This document shows, piece by piece, positions 26,486 through 37,652 of a DNA stretch of 64,000 bases (position 1 is its first letter; each line of letters opens with the position of its first letter). The notes beneath the pieces are model-generated. The model searched no databases. It worked only from the letters and a program-made list of their open reading frames with translations, and had not been told where the DNA came from. The stretch spans positions 1,401,062 to 1,465,061 of the forward strand of contig NW_003101679.1 in assembly GCF_000003855.2 (NCBI RefSeq), in the 5' to 3' direction. Made by a program: the position numbers and the translations under genes. Origin of the DNA: Blastomyces gilchristii SLH14081. Taxonomy: Eukaryota > Ascomycota > Eurotiomycetes > Onygenales > Ajellomycetaceae.

Positions 26486-26799
26486 TGTAAGAGGCCTACA
26501 CTGAATAGATCAGTATTATATTGATAGGTCTTATATAATAAAGAGAAAAACATTAGAGAAGAAAAGAAAGAGAAAGTACAAGAATCAGTGATTGAAGTGA
26601 ATATTTATATGCATATGTGGTGATGTATGCAGTGATGCTTCAGGGCAGAAGAATATATGTGTGTTTGTAGCAGCCGAGGATCGGCGATCGGAACATACAC
26701 ATTCGTGGCGGCTGAGGATCGGCGATTGGGAATGAGGCGGTAGGAATCTATGAAGTGTACGGAATAGTCTATATGATTGATCGGGCGCAGCCCGTCACA
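26486..26799 (-). repeat. Gypsy-B2 5' LTR (314 bp)
   Basis: It starts TGTAAG and ends GTCACA. It holds two copies of a GAGGATCGGCGAT motif about 39 bp apart (near 26675 and 26714) that still contain CpG. Confidence 0.93.
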
Positions 26800-26804
26800 C
26801 TATA

Positions 26805-28418
26805 TGACTTAGGAATTGAAGCTTTTCTATTAGGTTTTGCAAGGATTACTCCAGTAGCTTCTCTCCAGCATTCAGAATGATAACCATTTTTTAAGAGATT
26901 TAAAAAGAGCTCAAAATATTCATTCTTCAAGTAGGAATATGTGTTTTGAATAATTAAATGATTAATTGAATCAGGCCCTGCAGCAGTTTTAATTGAACTT
27001 GAGAATATTGCTGACTCTAGTTCATCACATGTAAGCTCAGGCCATTCCCAGTTATTTTCATCAATATATTCATGAAATGACATATTCTTCTCTTCTAAAT
27101 GTGATGAGTTTTGAAAGAGAATTCTCATAAAAGCTTGACATTTTTCCTCAAAAGAGTTTGCTGTATACAATTCATTCTGAAATTCATATTCTAAGGTTGA
27201 AAGCTTTGCTACACTTCTTGTTTTAGTATAGTTGAAGGCTTTAAAAACTTCTTTTTCTTGTGCTTCTTCAAGAAATTTGTTTCAGCAATCTGTTTTGGCT
27301 TTTTTAATATCTGAAAAATATTCATTTTGAATAGCTTTGAACTCTTCATCAGATATTAAGTTATTCTTTCAATCTCTCTTAGCAGTGGCTAATTGCTTTC
27401 TTTTAGAAGTGATATTCTCATTTCATCAAGGTTTGAAATACTCAGAAGACTGTTTCTTTGAAATATTTTCTTCAATACTTATTAGAAGAATAGATGTAAT
27501 CAGCTTTACTCTATTCTCAAGTATTTCATTTGAGATATCTTGACTTTGATTTCAATAGAGCTCACTCTGCCTTTCAGATTTCAGCTGTTTTACTCTTTCT
27601 TCAACTGCTTTTCAATCAGCTTTTTCAAAGTTATACTGATTATAGAGAAGAGGATTTTCACTTCTTTGTTTTTCACTCAGTTCAATATCAAATTGAATGA
27701 TCTCATGACCTGATTCTGAGGTTTCATTTAAATCAATAAACCAGTTTATAAGTCTTTTTTCAATTAGATTTTGTGACATGAAAGTTAGATCTATAATAGA
27801 TTTCTGTTTCATGCCTTTTCTAAAGAATGTTTATTGATCAGACTTGTTAACTAAATCTATTGAATGTTCAAAAGTTCATTCAACCAGTTTATCTGCTCTT
27901 ACTGCTCTTGTGCACTCTGAGTTTCATCAGGGATGATGTGCATTGAAGTCTTCTGCAATTATAGAGTTTTTTAAGAGAGTTATATTTAAAAATCCTCTAT
28001 CAATTGTCCAGGTATTGTTGTTTTCTTTCAATGACTTTTCATTATAGATATTTATAAGTTGAATAGTATCAAACTCATTCTCTTTATCTATAATATCACT
28101 CACTAGAATATCAGAGTCAGATATGATATCAAATCTCAAATTAAATTAATATCTTGATCTTTTTCTCCCATAGATCACTACTCTTGATTTTATCTCAGAT
28201 TTTTCAGAAAGAAAGCAGTAATAGCTTGAATGAGAAATGATGTACTTTTGCTCAGTATCAAAGTTTGGTTCTTGAAGAAGTACAAAGTCAACTTTTTATT
28301 CAAATGCAATCTGAAGACAAGAATAAATACAATTTGAGTTTCTATTCATATTATTTTAAATAAATGTGATTTTTGAAGAGTTTTTAAACTTTTTTTGTTG
28401 TTTTTGTTGTATATTCAT
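26805..28418 (-). pseudogene. LINE ORF2, N-terminal part (endonuclease and start of reverse transcriptase)
   Basis: ORF2 most likely starts at the ATG at 28418-28416. An endonuclease/exonuclease/phosphatase domain follows: LLQEPNFD near 28270, INIYNEKS near 28050, the catalytic AEDFNAHHP box (from GDFNAHHP) near 27930, and a SGHEIIQFDI box (from SDHE) near 27690. The start of the reverse transcriptase is at 27170-26805, with AAGPDSINHLII (from GPDG) and GYHSECWREATGVILAKPN. The sequence then runs to the Gypsy-B2 insertion. Several stops, such as WW to W-stop in the endonuclease, show decay. Confidence 0.85.
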
Positions 28419-28449
28419 ACTAAAAGAGAGTAGAGATAGAGTAGAATCT

Positions 28450-30067
28450 AATCCCTATCATCAGATAGTAGATTATAACTATTTTGAAAAGTAGGAATCT
28501 CAACTGCTTGTATTATATCTAGTTTATCATCAGAGTCATTTCTCAATTCTCTAATCTTAACAGGAGTTTGAGGATTCAAATTCTGTTTACACTTAGCTGA
28601 AGAATTGAAGTTTGAAGATCTAGATAGTTGAGAATTTCTTCTTTTTAAGCTTGCAGTTGCAGATTTACTAGCTTGACTTTTCTCTTCAGTTTTAGATTCA
28701 CTTTGAGCTTCATCTTTTCTTCAGTTCTTCTGAGTTCTTAAAGTAAATACACATTCTTTTGAGCTAGATGCATGTTTTTCTTTGCAATTGAAGTACTTAA
28801 GCAGAGTATATTGACATATTTCATCTCTTTTTAAGCATGTTTCACATTTATGCTCACTAGTTTTGTGATCTCTAGCACAGAATGCGCATTTTGAGTCTCT
28901 AAAACAAGAGATTGCAAAGTGTCCATATCTTTGATAGTTTGAACACTGTGTTTGAGCTTTGAGATTCATTCTTGAGTCTTTGTATTCATGAACTCTCATT
29001 TTCAAACCTGCTACTCTTACTTCAGAGATTCTTGACTGTTCAAGTGTCTTTGTATACACTAGAACAGAGGCATTTCTTCTACTCTGTCTGAACTCAATTG
29101 AATTAAGTCATACAGGCTCTTTTCTCAGTTGAATAGAATTGTATTCTTTCAATTCATTTTTGAGAAGTAGCATTCCTTCCTCACAGTCAAAGATTTCAAC
29201 TGGAATATCATGAAGAATGAATTTATCTCACTTTTCATCTCTCTCAGATAGAATTGTTGTGTTTAACAGAGATTCTACTGCTGATTGTCAGAGATTCTCA
29301 TTCTGAATAAGGAATTCTGCACTGAATTCAGGCATTGTGGTCAGAATGATGGAGTTTTCAAAGAAGAATGACTCAATTGAAGCTATAACTGATTTTTGAA
29401 CTTTAATATCAGTCATTAACTGAGAAAAGAACTGCTGATTGATTTCATTTCTAATTCTGAAAATGAGATTTGAGTTTAGCTTATTTCTCTGCAAGATGTC
29501 CTGATTTGAGACTTTGAGAATAAGTCTTCTATTTCTGAAGATTTGAAGATTTTTCTCTTTTTGCATTTTTTTCCTCACTCTTCTATCAATAGAAGTATGA
29601 GCAGTATTCTTCTCAGTTTTCTCAGAATTTTGAGCAGGTTTTGAGACAGCAGATTTAGAGACAGCAGGTTTAGAGACAGCAGATTCAGCTGCTTGAGCAT
29701 ATATTTTCTTCTGATTTAAAGAAGAAGAAGAAGAAGAAGTAGAAAAGAAAGAAGAGCAAACTGAAGAGTCAGTGATTGTATTAGGAATTTTCAAAGTTTT
29801 TAGAACTGTGTTTGAAATTCCAAGTTTGAACTTGATCACTTTCTGTAGTTGTCTAGCCTGAGTATGAAGAATTAACAGAACTTCTTCATTCATCTCACTC
29901 AGACACTGCTTTTCAAGAATTTTACTTGCTTTTTCAAGTTCCTGTATTTCAAGAACTTGTTGTTTCTCTATTTCTTCTTTCTTTCTTCTCTTCAGAATTT
30001 CAATCTCAGGAATAGTATTTGAGAAAGCATCTTTTTCCACATCAACTGAGTGTACTTTTGAACTCAT
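28450..30067 (-). pseudogene. LINE ORF1 (gag-like, zinc knuckles)
   Basis: ORF1 starts with MSSKVHSVDVEKD at 30067 and stays open for 259 codons. This part has a Lys/Glu-rich coiled-coil-like segment (residues about 25-60) and a Ser-rich, PAVSKSAVSK-type repeat stretch. After frame breaks, the C-terminal part (29059-28721) has closely spaced zinc knuckles: a CSNYQRYGHFAISC block (one Cys now Tyr), then CAFCARDHKTSEHKC and CKEKHASSSKEC. This is the usual ORF1 layout of Tad1/I-like LINEs, where the protein binds RNA in the particle. The left boundary is approximate. Confidence 0.75.
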
Positions 30068-30074
30068 TGTTCTT

Positions 30075-30215
30075 ACTCAATGAAAAGTTGATCAGACTGA
30101 TTCAATTGAGATATTTATTAAACTCTTTTAAATTGAAAAGTTGATCAGACTGTTTCAATTAAGAGATTTCTAAGTCTGTTTTCAATTGAAAAGTTGGTCA
30201 GACTGTTTCAAAAGA
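30075..30215 (-). repeat. About 52-bp imperfect tandem repeats in the LINE 5' UTR
   Basis: The core GAAAAGTTGATCAGACTG recurs three times, near 30082, 30136 and 30186, each time followed by a TTCAA-type end. The copies sit just upstream of the ORF1 start. Similar short tandem units in LINE 5' UTRs can hold promoter elements. That function is inferred. Confidence 0.6.
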
Positions 30216-31137
30216 AGAATAAAAGACTTTTATGTATAAAACACCTGATTTTTTTCACACTAGTTCAGTAACTAGATTAGATTTTTGAAGAGAATCTAAT
30301 AAACTAAAATTGATTTTTAAGATAAATCAATAAAATCTTTACAATCTCTTTCTTGAAATACAGTGAGGAAAAGTATGATATCAGTTGATAATAAATCAGA
30401 TGATATGACAGTTTTTGAGAGAAAAACTGACAAAAAATAAATCAATTTTTTGCAGAGAAATTGATTAAAACTATTCAATTTTATTCTAAATCATTCAATT
30501 CTCCTCACACAACAAGTGTGCAACTCAAACCAGTTAATAAAGAGTGTAAAAAAGAATTAAGTATTAATGAAAGCTCTTCAGCCACTGAAAAAGTAATTCT
30601 TACTTAAAAGAATATGAAATTATGACAGAAAATAACTCTGTTTTTAATTCTTTGTAAGAATATTGTGTAAAACCCAGAGAAAAACACCTTACTTTTTTAA
30701 GAGAAGTAAAAAACTATTTCTAAGATCTTTTTTTTTTTGCAATAACTGCTGCAGAAGAATGAGATAGAAACTGCTAAGATATACACTACTGTATATCTTC
30801 TATCAAGACTTTCTCTCTTCAGAGTCTTGATATTATAGAGAATATAAGTCTGTTTCTATATGATAATATAAATATTATCAGCAGAATGTAGAGGAACTGG
30901 TTATTTATATCTCAAAATAGAAGACTTTGTCAATGATTATATCAATACAGAGTTAATTCTCAAATTCAATAGAAATCTAGTGTTGCTGTTCTCAATCTCT
31001 TGCAGAATCTATTGAATATTGAGATATTAAAACTAGATTTAATATATCTCACTGTGCAGGGATCAAAGGCTCAGTCAGATCTTGAGGTATACTGAATTTA
31101 TAGTTGTTGATGTGCTGTTGACTTGTTCTGTTGACTC

Positions 31138-31450
31138 ATTGTCTGCTGATTATGTATCAAATACTGTTGCCAAGGTATCTTTTTGTATTGTTCTGCCGGG
31201 GATGGGCCAGATTGAGAGGGGTAGTACAAGGGTGAGACTTGGTGTTGATGTCTAGATACACTGAAGACAGACCGCGGAGGTTGCACTTCAGAAGTGTCTG
31301 TTGGTTATGTGCTTGATATTATCACCGAGGTATCTTTTTGTATTTTTCTGCCGGGGATGGGCCAGATTGGGAAGGGCGGTACGAGGGTGGGACTTGGCGT
31401 TGGTGTTTTGGAACATCAAAGATGGACAGGGTTTTCGCGGAGGTCGCTCC
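31138..31450 (-). repeat. 155-bp tandem units at the LINE 5' end, one decayed and one intact
   Basis: Two related units start near 31138 and 31293. Their shared core, GGTATCTTTTTGTATT, begins at 31174 and 31329, a period of 155 bp. The left unit shows C-to-T and G-to-A changes relative to the right unit (for example GGTAGTACAAGGG against GGCGGTACGAGGG), and the right unit keeps its CpGs. Both lie inside the target-site duplications, so they belong to the LINE insertion. Minus-strand frames exist in both units, but no protein family was recognised. Confidence 0.6.
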
Positions 31451-31785
31451 TCAGATATCTCCACAATTACAGATCAGGGATCTTCCAAAATCGAGAAGAT
31501 TGGCGCATATGGCTAGGTCTCTTCATCTTACAATTTGTATGGCAATTTGGCCCGGGGTTGTGGTGTGGTAGGGGAGAATGGGGGATAATCCCACACAGAA
31601 GTTTCGAACAACATCTGGTTCACGTTTGGCTGGATAACTCCACCACCACACGGGGTATGCGGTCGGCGATGGGGTCAAAATGCTTGTATGATCGAGGGCT
31701 TTTCGATGGATCTATCGGCGGGTTCTTATTCGAAAAATCGAGCGAGTTCGTGGTGGAGCGGTTGATAAATCTTGAACTGATTTTG
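31451..31785 (-). other. 5'-most LINE sequence without C-to-T decay; nothing recognisable
   Basis: By the target-site duplication this stretch is the outermost 5' part of the LINE, yet its CpG content is like that of the host genes. A plus-strand frame of 175 codons (31294-31821) crosses the element boundary and looks incidental. The sequence may be a LINE 5' UTR or foreign sequence copied on during insertion. Confidence 0.4.
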
Positions 31786-31796
31786 AGCAGTCACAG
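31786..31796. repeat. LINE target-site duplication, right copy
   Basis: This is the exact second copy of AGCAGTCACAG. It marks the LINE 5' boundary and the point where Copia-1 resumes. Confidence 0.9.
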
Positions 31797-32463
31797 AAAC
31801 AGACATCTATTATCAAATTAATCACAGAAGCTGAATATATTGCAGCTAGTGAGACAGCTTGTGAGATAATCTGATTGAATGATATGTTATATAACACTGA
31901 ATTGATGAATGATGGAAAAGTGAAAATATGCTCATATCTATGAGTTGATAATAAGGGAGCAATTGATCTAGTAAAGAGAGAATTCTTAACACAAAGATCA
32001 TATCATATTGAGATTAGATATCATATTCTCTGCAATTTGATTGAAAAAGAGGAAATCATGATGAAACATGTTGATTCTACAGTGAACATAGCTGACAGGC
32101 TCATCAAGCCACTGACAAAGCCTGCATTTGAAGAATTTGTCAAGAGGGTTGGCATTCAGAAAATTGAGAAGAAGAAATGATTGAATGATAATGATGATAC
32201 AGCGGATCAATGGATTTTGCATGTATTTCTTGATTTTTACAGTTATTGCTGTACAGACACCTTTTCTAATGAGGAAATCAGGGTCTGATTCATGTAATTA
32301 ATTATTATTGCATTTTTGAAAGATTTGAGGATGAGGGAGGCCCCGGGTGGCGGCTTATTATAGGCCATGGTGTAGCAAGAAGGGGTGTTGGTGATTACTA
32401 CACCTACTCTAGTCACGTGCCACCCCAACCTATTCATTTAGTGTAACTCGCGTAGTTAGATTA
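31797..32463 (+). mobile_element. Copia-1, right part: RNase H end and start of 3' LTR
   Basis: This stretch continues Copia-1 after the LINE. Joining 4385 to 31797 gives one open copia RNase H frame with the TEAEYIAASE motif, a VDNKGAIDL box and a terminal ADRLIKPL-type motif, ending near 32180. Two Trp codons read TGA. A non-coding segment then leads into the 3' LTR. Two starts are possible: 32371 (TGTAGCA, the same first bases as Copia-2) or 32386 (TGTTGG, after the purine run AAGAAGGGG). The LTR is cut at 32463 by Copia-2 and resumes after 37657. The part from 32340 onward keeps CpG and CC/GG dinucleotides, unlike the coding part. Confidence 0.85.
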
Positions 32464-32579
32464 TGTAGCATCCGCCCTAGTGGCGTTGCCGTAGCGACCG
32501 CTCCGCCTACACGTGATCTCATATGTAATATATATAGCTAGCTCTTCCTACATGAATACAACAGATTAATCATCCCACA
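32464..32579 (+). repeat. Copia-2 5' LTR (116 bp)
   Basis: It is nearly identical to 37537-37652. A TATA-like stretch (GTAATATATATAGC) lies near 32525. Confidence 0.93.
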
Positions 32580-32819
32580 GGTTATAGCCTGAATAGCACA
32601 TTTTTATAAAGAATTACATTTTTTTTACTTTTGTTTAAAAACACCTGTGTAAGCATTGAATGTGTTCATCTCAGATAGAAGAATTCTTTTATCATGTTTA
32701 CATTGCATGTTATGAGTGTATCTGCTTGATCAGTAATTGAAATAGCAGAATTCTTCAGTATAATATAACATGTTTTTTTTCTTTTTGATTCCTTCATTCA
32801 ATTCTTCTTTGACTGATGA

Positions 32820-35800
32820 GTGATATGCCTACATCATAGAGTAATAGAAGGAGAACTTTACATTTACATTCTCACACTCAGACATCTATCAATGAAGAAT
32901 CAGAGAAAATAGATACTATACAATACACAGAAGTCACAGAAGAGATCATGAAGTCATCTGCAAACAGTGAAGCAGATTATGAATTGAATAATGACACTTC
33001 AAGCTCATAAGCAACATGTACAGAAGTGCAACACACAAGTACCATGTCTAGAATAGGTTCAGATAATATGATATCAATAACATTTGATGACCTGATAACA
33101 TTCTGTGACAGAATGAGTGTGCATTGAGTAGTCACTCCTGCAGTAGATGATTTCAAATCTGAGATTCACAGATATCAAAAGAATGTTCAAAAAGCCATGA
33201 ATATCAAAGCTGTAACTACATTTGATGACAATAACTACAAGATCTGATGTACAGAAATTCTTGTGAATACTGAAGTCATTGACAGATCTGACATTCTTAT
33301 AAAGAATCAATGTGTCTGTTCAGAAGACATCAGTCAAGACATATTAAGTGCTGAAAAATGAAGCATTCATATCAAAGCACTGTATTAACATATATTACAG
33401 TTCTTATTAGAACCTGTACATACAATCATTGAAACCCTTGAGCCAGATAATGCAGCTGTGCTATGAGAAAGAATTGAAGTTGAATATGCTGTCTCACTTG
33501 CAGAGAAATGTATGAATATTATGAAAGAATTCATTATCTTACATGTCAGAGATAACAATTATCTGACATTTCAGAGAAGATTCTGTTATCTAGTTACATG
33601 TCATAAGAAATTGATAAATAACTCAGAAGACTTCTACTATAATCTCTTCCTTATTGATCTGAAGAAGCATCAAAAGTCTTTTATCAAGACACATTTAGAC
33701 AATTTCTACATGTCTGGCCAGGACTCTATATACAATATTAATATTGATAATCTCATGAAACAGTTGATAAACTGTACAAGCAAGTTCAAGAATGAAAATT
33801 CTAAGCCTCAGTAAGTCAATACAACTATCATGACTCTCTCTACATTATTCACATGCAGTTTCAAATGTGAGATATACAGTTCAAGATAACACTGGAAAAA
33901 CACCTGTTGATATCTACATTCAGAACTTGCTACTGAACAGTGATGTGAGTTAAACAAGGAATATATTATTACATCTGAGAAGAACAATAGCAACAATACT
34001 AGTACCAGCAGACACAGTAAGTGTAAGAATAAAAAGAAGAACAAAGATGATAAGAAGAAGAAATTCTCTGATCTTATAATCTCACAACCTGCAGCTGTCA
34101 ATGCAGTAATTGCTTTTTCAGCAACTATTGATATAATAAGCAAACCTTGATTTCTTGACACATGTGCAAGTTTCCATATAACAGATGAAAAGCAGTTTCT
34201 CATTCAGTGAAAGATGTATAATGACAATATGAAGATTCACACAGTGAACAGAGATTACAGCCATATCAAAGAGATCAGTGATCTTCTTCTAGAATCTGAA
34301 GAAGAGAATATCACTGTTCACAATATTCATTATATTCTCAATCTCACAGTCAATCTATTGTCATTTACCAGGTTGAAGAATCAGAGTTTTCAATATAAGC
34401 TTTTAAGCTTGAACACCCTGTTCTATTTCATCATTAAAGTATCAAGTGAAGTGATATTCACTGTAATTCATACATCTCAAAACTCAATTTATAAAATAGT
34501 TGAAAGAATGTCAGAAGTTGATGTACATCATGAGTCTAAAGTAGTCTACTTCACAGTGAAATCATATGTATATGATAATGACTATACTAAAGTCATGGCC
34601 ACTATTGATGATAATGATCCCACTGTTGATCAATCTCAACATTAAGAATCATCTATAACTGTGAAAACACTTGCAGAGTAGCATGTTGATCTGAGACATA
34701 TACATATAAGAGCTATTATAGCATTGATAAAGAATTCACTATCTAGCATTTGTGTCAAAGACATCAAGACTAATTTCTTTTATGACATCTGTGTTAAAGC
34801 GGGTATGACATGTAAATACTCAATCACTCTCATACTACAAGTAGTACACTCAATGAAGTGAATTCATATTGATCTTGCAGGTGATGAGTGAACATTGAGT
34901 GAGTCTACAGACTACTCTGTTGAATTGTGACAGAGTAATAAATATTACATGTTAATTACAGATGACATGATCAGATATAGATGAATCTATTTCTTATATA
35001 TCAAGGACTAAGCTTACAATTACTATACACACTGAGTTCAATTCATGAAGAATCTAGGTTTTACTGTACCAGCATATATCAGAACTGATGTTGATGATGT
35101 GTTCAGATCTATGAAGATTACAGCATTGTTTATCAATTATAACACAGTATGAGAATCAACTACTTCTCAATCATCATATCAAGATAGCATGTCTGAGTGT
35201 GAAATATGTATGATTATGGCCTGCGTCAGGGCAGTTCTTATCAGTAAGAAGATTCTGAAGAAATTCTGAGTGAATATTCTGAAAACAGTTATTTCAATCA
35301 TAAATAATACACTCACATCTACAGTTCTATATAATGAAAAGTATTGATCTGCAGTTGTAGATGATGATAGCAAAGAAGCTGTTCATAGCTCTTATACAAT
35401 TTCTTTTTCAGCATTGATAAACACTCTGCTGTAGATCACACATTTTCACAAGCTTGAAACTGATGTTTTTACTCATCTTCATGAATTGCAGAAGCTGTTG
35501 AATAAGTTGTTCACATAAGCTGATTTATATAAGCTTATTGAATTCTGCAGACATTCAATCTATCACTTGTGAAGTTCTACAACAGATAAAATTATTGATA
35601 TAAGTGATGTGATTTTCTCTGTAAAAGTGCAAGAAATGCTGAAGATTACTACAATTACTACAACTGCAGTAACTGACACTGTTTCTATCATCTATTTAAT
35701 GAAGGATTCTGACATTTCTGAATTGATAAGTACAGATTGAATGCAGCTGATAAAGGCATTTACAGCTTACACTCTCATTCTCATTACTGATTCTCTTCTG

Positions 35801-37440
35801 AAATCACACAAGAATGCTATGAGTAGATTAGAGATGATGAGAGATTATTGAAAGAAATCAATACAATGTAAAATATCTGACCTTAAGAGATGCAAGATCT
35901 GAACACTTATTTCATATTCTGATGTCTTATATAATGAATCAGTAATATCTGATCACTGAGTATTCATTGAAAAGAACTGCTCTGATGATCTCAATGCTGA
36001 TGAGAATGATATATTATGAAAATCTTAATAAGTCATATATGATAACTGATTGAAGAAAGACACTTGTCAGAAGACTTACATCTCTGTGATTACAGATATA
36101 ATAAATTGAATGATGTTTATAATTGCTGCAAAGTGTGATTGAACTCTATAATAAGTGAATATAGTAATAATATATCTGTATGATAGATTAGAAAAAACAG
36201 TCTATATAAGATAACTCACAGACTTTGAATAAGAAACTCAGTGTATACTTATCTGTGCAGTTGAAGAATCTCTATATAAATTAAATTCAGCTGTTAAAAT
36301 ATGATATGACTACTTGACAGCTATACTGTGAGAAAATGACTTCAGCTCAAGTTCTTATGATCCTGCTCTTTGAAAGCATTCAGCCTGAAAACACCTGTAT
36401 ATGATTATATATGTTGATAATCTTTATATCTTTGTGAATACTCTGAAGAATGCTGATTAACTTGTCAACATTTTACAGCAAAAACTAGAGATCAAAGACT
36501 TAAAGAAACTCACAAAATATCTAGAAATGAAAGTGAAATATATGAAGAGTGAAATCAAATTAATACTTCAATATTACATTAATGAATTGATAGAAGATTT
36601 TCACCTAGATGACACAATCACTGTCTGTACACTCATGAATGAGAATCTATGTCTAGATGACTCTCTCATCTCTGAAAAGAAAAGTGGTTTTACAAAGTGA
36701 TAATTTCAGTATAATATTGAGTGTCTGCAATACTTAGCTGTCAAGCTGCAGTCAGATATCATCTGTGCAGCATCTCTACTGATACAGAAGAACACTGCTC
36801 TCATCTCTAAGATATGAAAGGCTCTATTACATGTCATTCAATATTTGAAAGAAATGCATGAGATTAGCATATTCTATACAAAGAATGATAATGAGGAATC
36901 TGAGAATGAATTTCTGAACATGGCATACATATCAGTCAGATATACAGATTTCAATTAAGCCAGTCTGTTAAATGATGATTGTAAATCTATATCTGATTAT
37001 ATCTTCAAATTGAGAAACACACTGATTTCATGATAATTGAGCAAGCAACTCTGTGTATTCTTAAGCTCTAATGAGGCTGAATATGTGGTATTGAGTGATG
37101 CTGTATATAAAGCAACATGATTAAGAAGTATGATGATGAATCTGAGCTTCATTGAAACAGAAGATCCCCTGCCAATCAAGACAGATAATAAGAGAGTGAT
37201 TGATCTTGTCACAGTGACTGCAATCATCATGAGAAGTAAGCATATTGATATCTGATTTTATTACACCTGCAGTCAGTTGAACAATGGCATAATCTCAATT
37301 GATTACATCTCAACTGAAGAAATAGCAGCAGATGAATTGACTAAACCCTTGAACACAATTGCATTTCATCAATTCCTTGATTTACTAGGTTTTACAGGTG
37401 AAGAGGGACAGAATACACAAACTCAATGCAGGTAGCATGA
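32820..37440 (+). pseudogene. Copia-2 gag-pol relic
   Basis: Surviving blocks read in order along the plus strand. Gag is represented by 33512-33814. The protease box FLDTCASFHIT near 34150 derives from DTGAS and is preceded by a TGA for Trp. A pre-integrase frame lies at 34214-34645, with NIHYILNLTVNLLSFTRL. Integrase is at about 34850-35500. Reverse transcriptase has the box IYVDNLYIF near 36405, where YVDD reads YVDN. RNase H is at about 37060-37400, with SSNEAEYVVLSDA and a terminal ADELTKPL motif. Most Trp codons read TGA. Confidence 0.85.
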
Positions 37441-37527
37441 TTTGAATGGATTTGAGGATGGCATAGCTAGATCTGCAAGAGATGATTGATTCTTTATTAT
37501 GGTGTTTGTGATCTCGCATGGCGATGC

Positions 37528-37536
37528 GAGGGGGGG
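37528..37536 (+). promoter_or_regulatory. Copia-2 polypurine tract
   Basis: GAGGGGGG-type purine run directly before the 3' LTR, the expected plus-strand primer site. Confidence 0.75.
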
Positions 37537-37652
37537 TGTAGCATCCGCCCTAGTGGCGTTGCCGTAGCGACCACTCCGCCTACACGTGATCTCATATGTA
37601 ATATATATAGCTAGCTCTTCCTACACGAATACAACAGATTAACCATCCCACA
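37537..37652 (+). repeat. Copia-2 3' LTR (116 bp)
   Basis: The partner of 32464-32579. It is preceded by a G-rich polypurine tract. Confidence 0.93.

Larger units (their letters stand above)
21072..26799 (-). mobile_element. Gypsy-B2: Ty3/gypsy LTR retrotransposon, uninterrupted copy
   Basis: This 5,728-bp element has 314-bp LTRs (21072-21385 and 26486-26799) and a target duplication CTATA (21067-21071 and 26800-26804). It is inserted in LINE ORF2, in the same orientation as Gypsy-B1. It can be aligned with B1 from end to end. The differences are almost all transitions, as expected if both were mutated independently after insertion. It shows the undisturbed target of Gypsy-A near 23860. Confidence 0.94.
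4386..31785 (-). mobile_element. Tad1/I-like LINE (non-LTR retrotransposon), interrupted by two gypsy elements
   Basis: A LINE lies on the minus strand with its 5' end on the right. Its boundaries come from an 11-bp target-site duplication AGCAGTCACAG (4375-4385 and 31786-31796) and an (AAT)6 tail at its 3' end. It carries ORF1 (gag-like, zinc knuckles) and ORF2 (endonuclease, reverse transcriptase, RNase H, C-terminal CCHC). Without Gypsy-B1, Gypsy-B2 and their duplicated targets it is about 7.7 kb, a usual size for Tad1-like elements. Joining the three ORF2 pieces across both insertion sites gives an uninterrupted frame at the junctions. Scattered stops show it is dead. The first ~500 bp of its 5' end (31264-31785) kept CpG while the rest lost it. 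Confidence 0.88.
32464..37652 (+). mobile_element. Copia-2: Ty1/copia retrotransposon inside the Copia-1 3' LTR
   Basis: This 5,189-bp plus-strand element has 116-bp LTRs (32464-32579 and 37537-37652) starting TGTAGCATCC and ending CCCACA. The target duplication is GATTA (32459-32463 and 37653-37657). The interior has lost CpG, CpC and GpG, whereas both LTRs have kept them and differ at only a few bases. Coding is destroyed. Confidence 0.93.

Noticed and set aside
31294..31821. 175-codon plus-strand frame
   Set aside because: It crosses the LINE/Copia-1 boundary at 31785-31797, has overlapping alternative frames and no domain. It looks like a chance frame in CpG-rich sequence.
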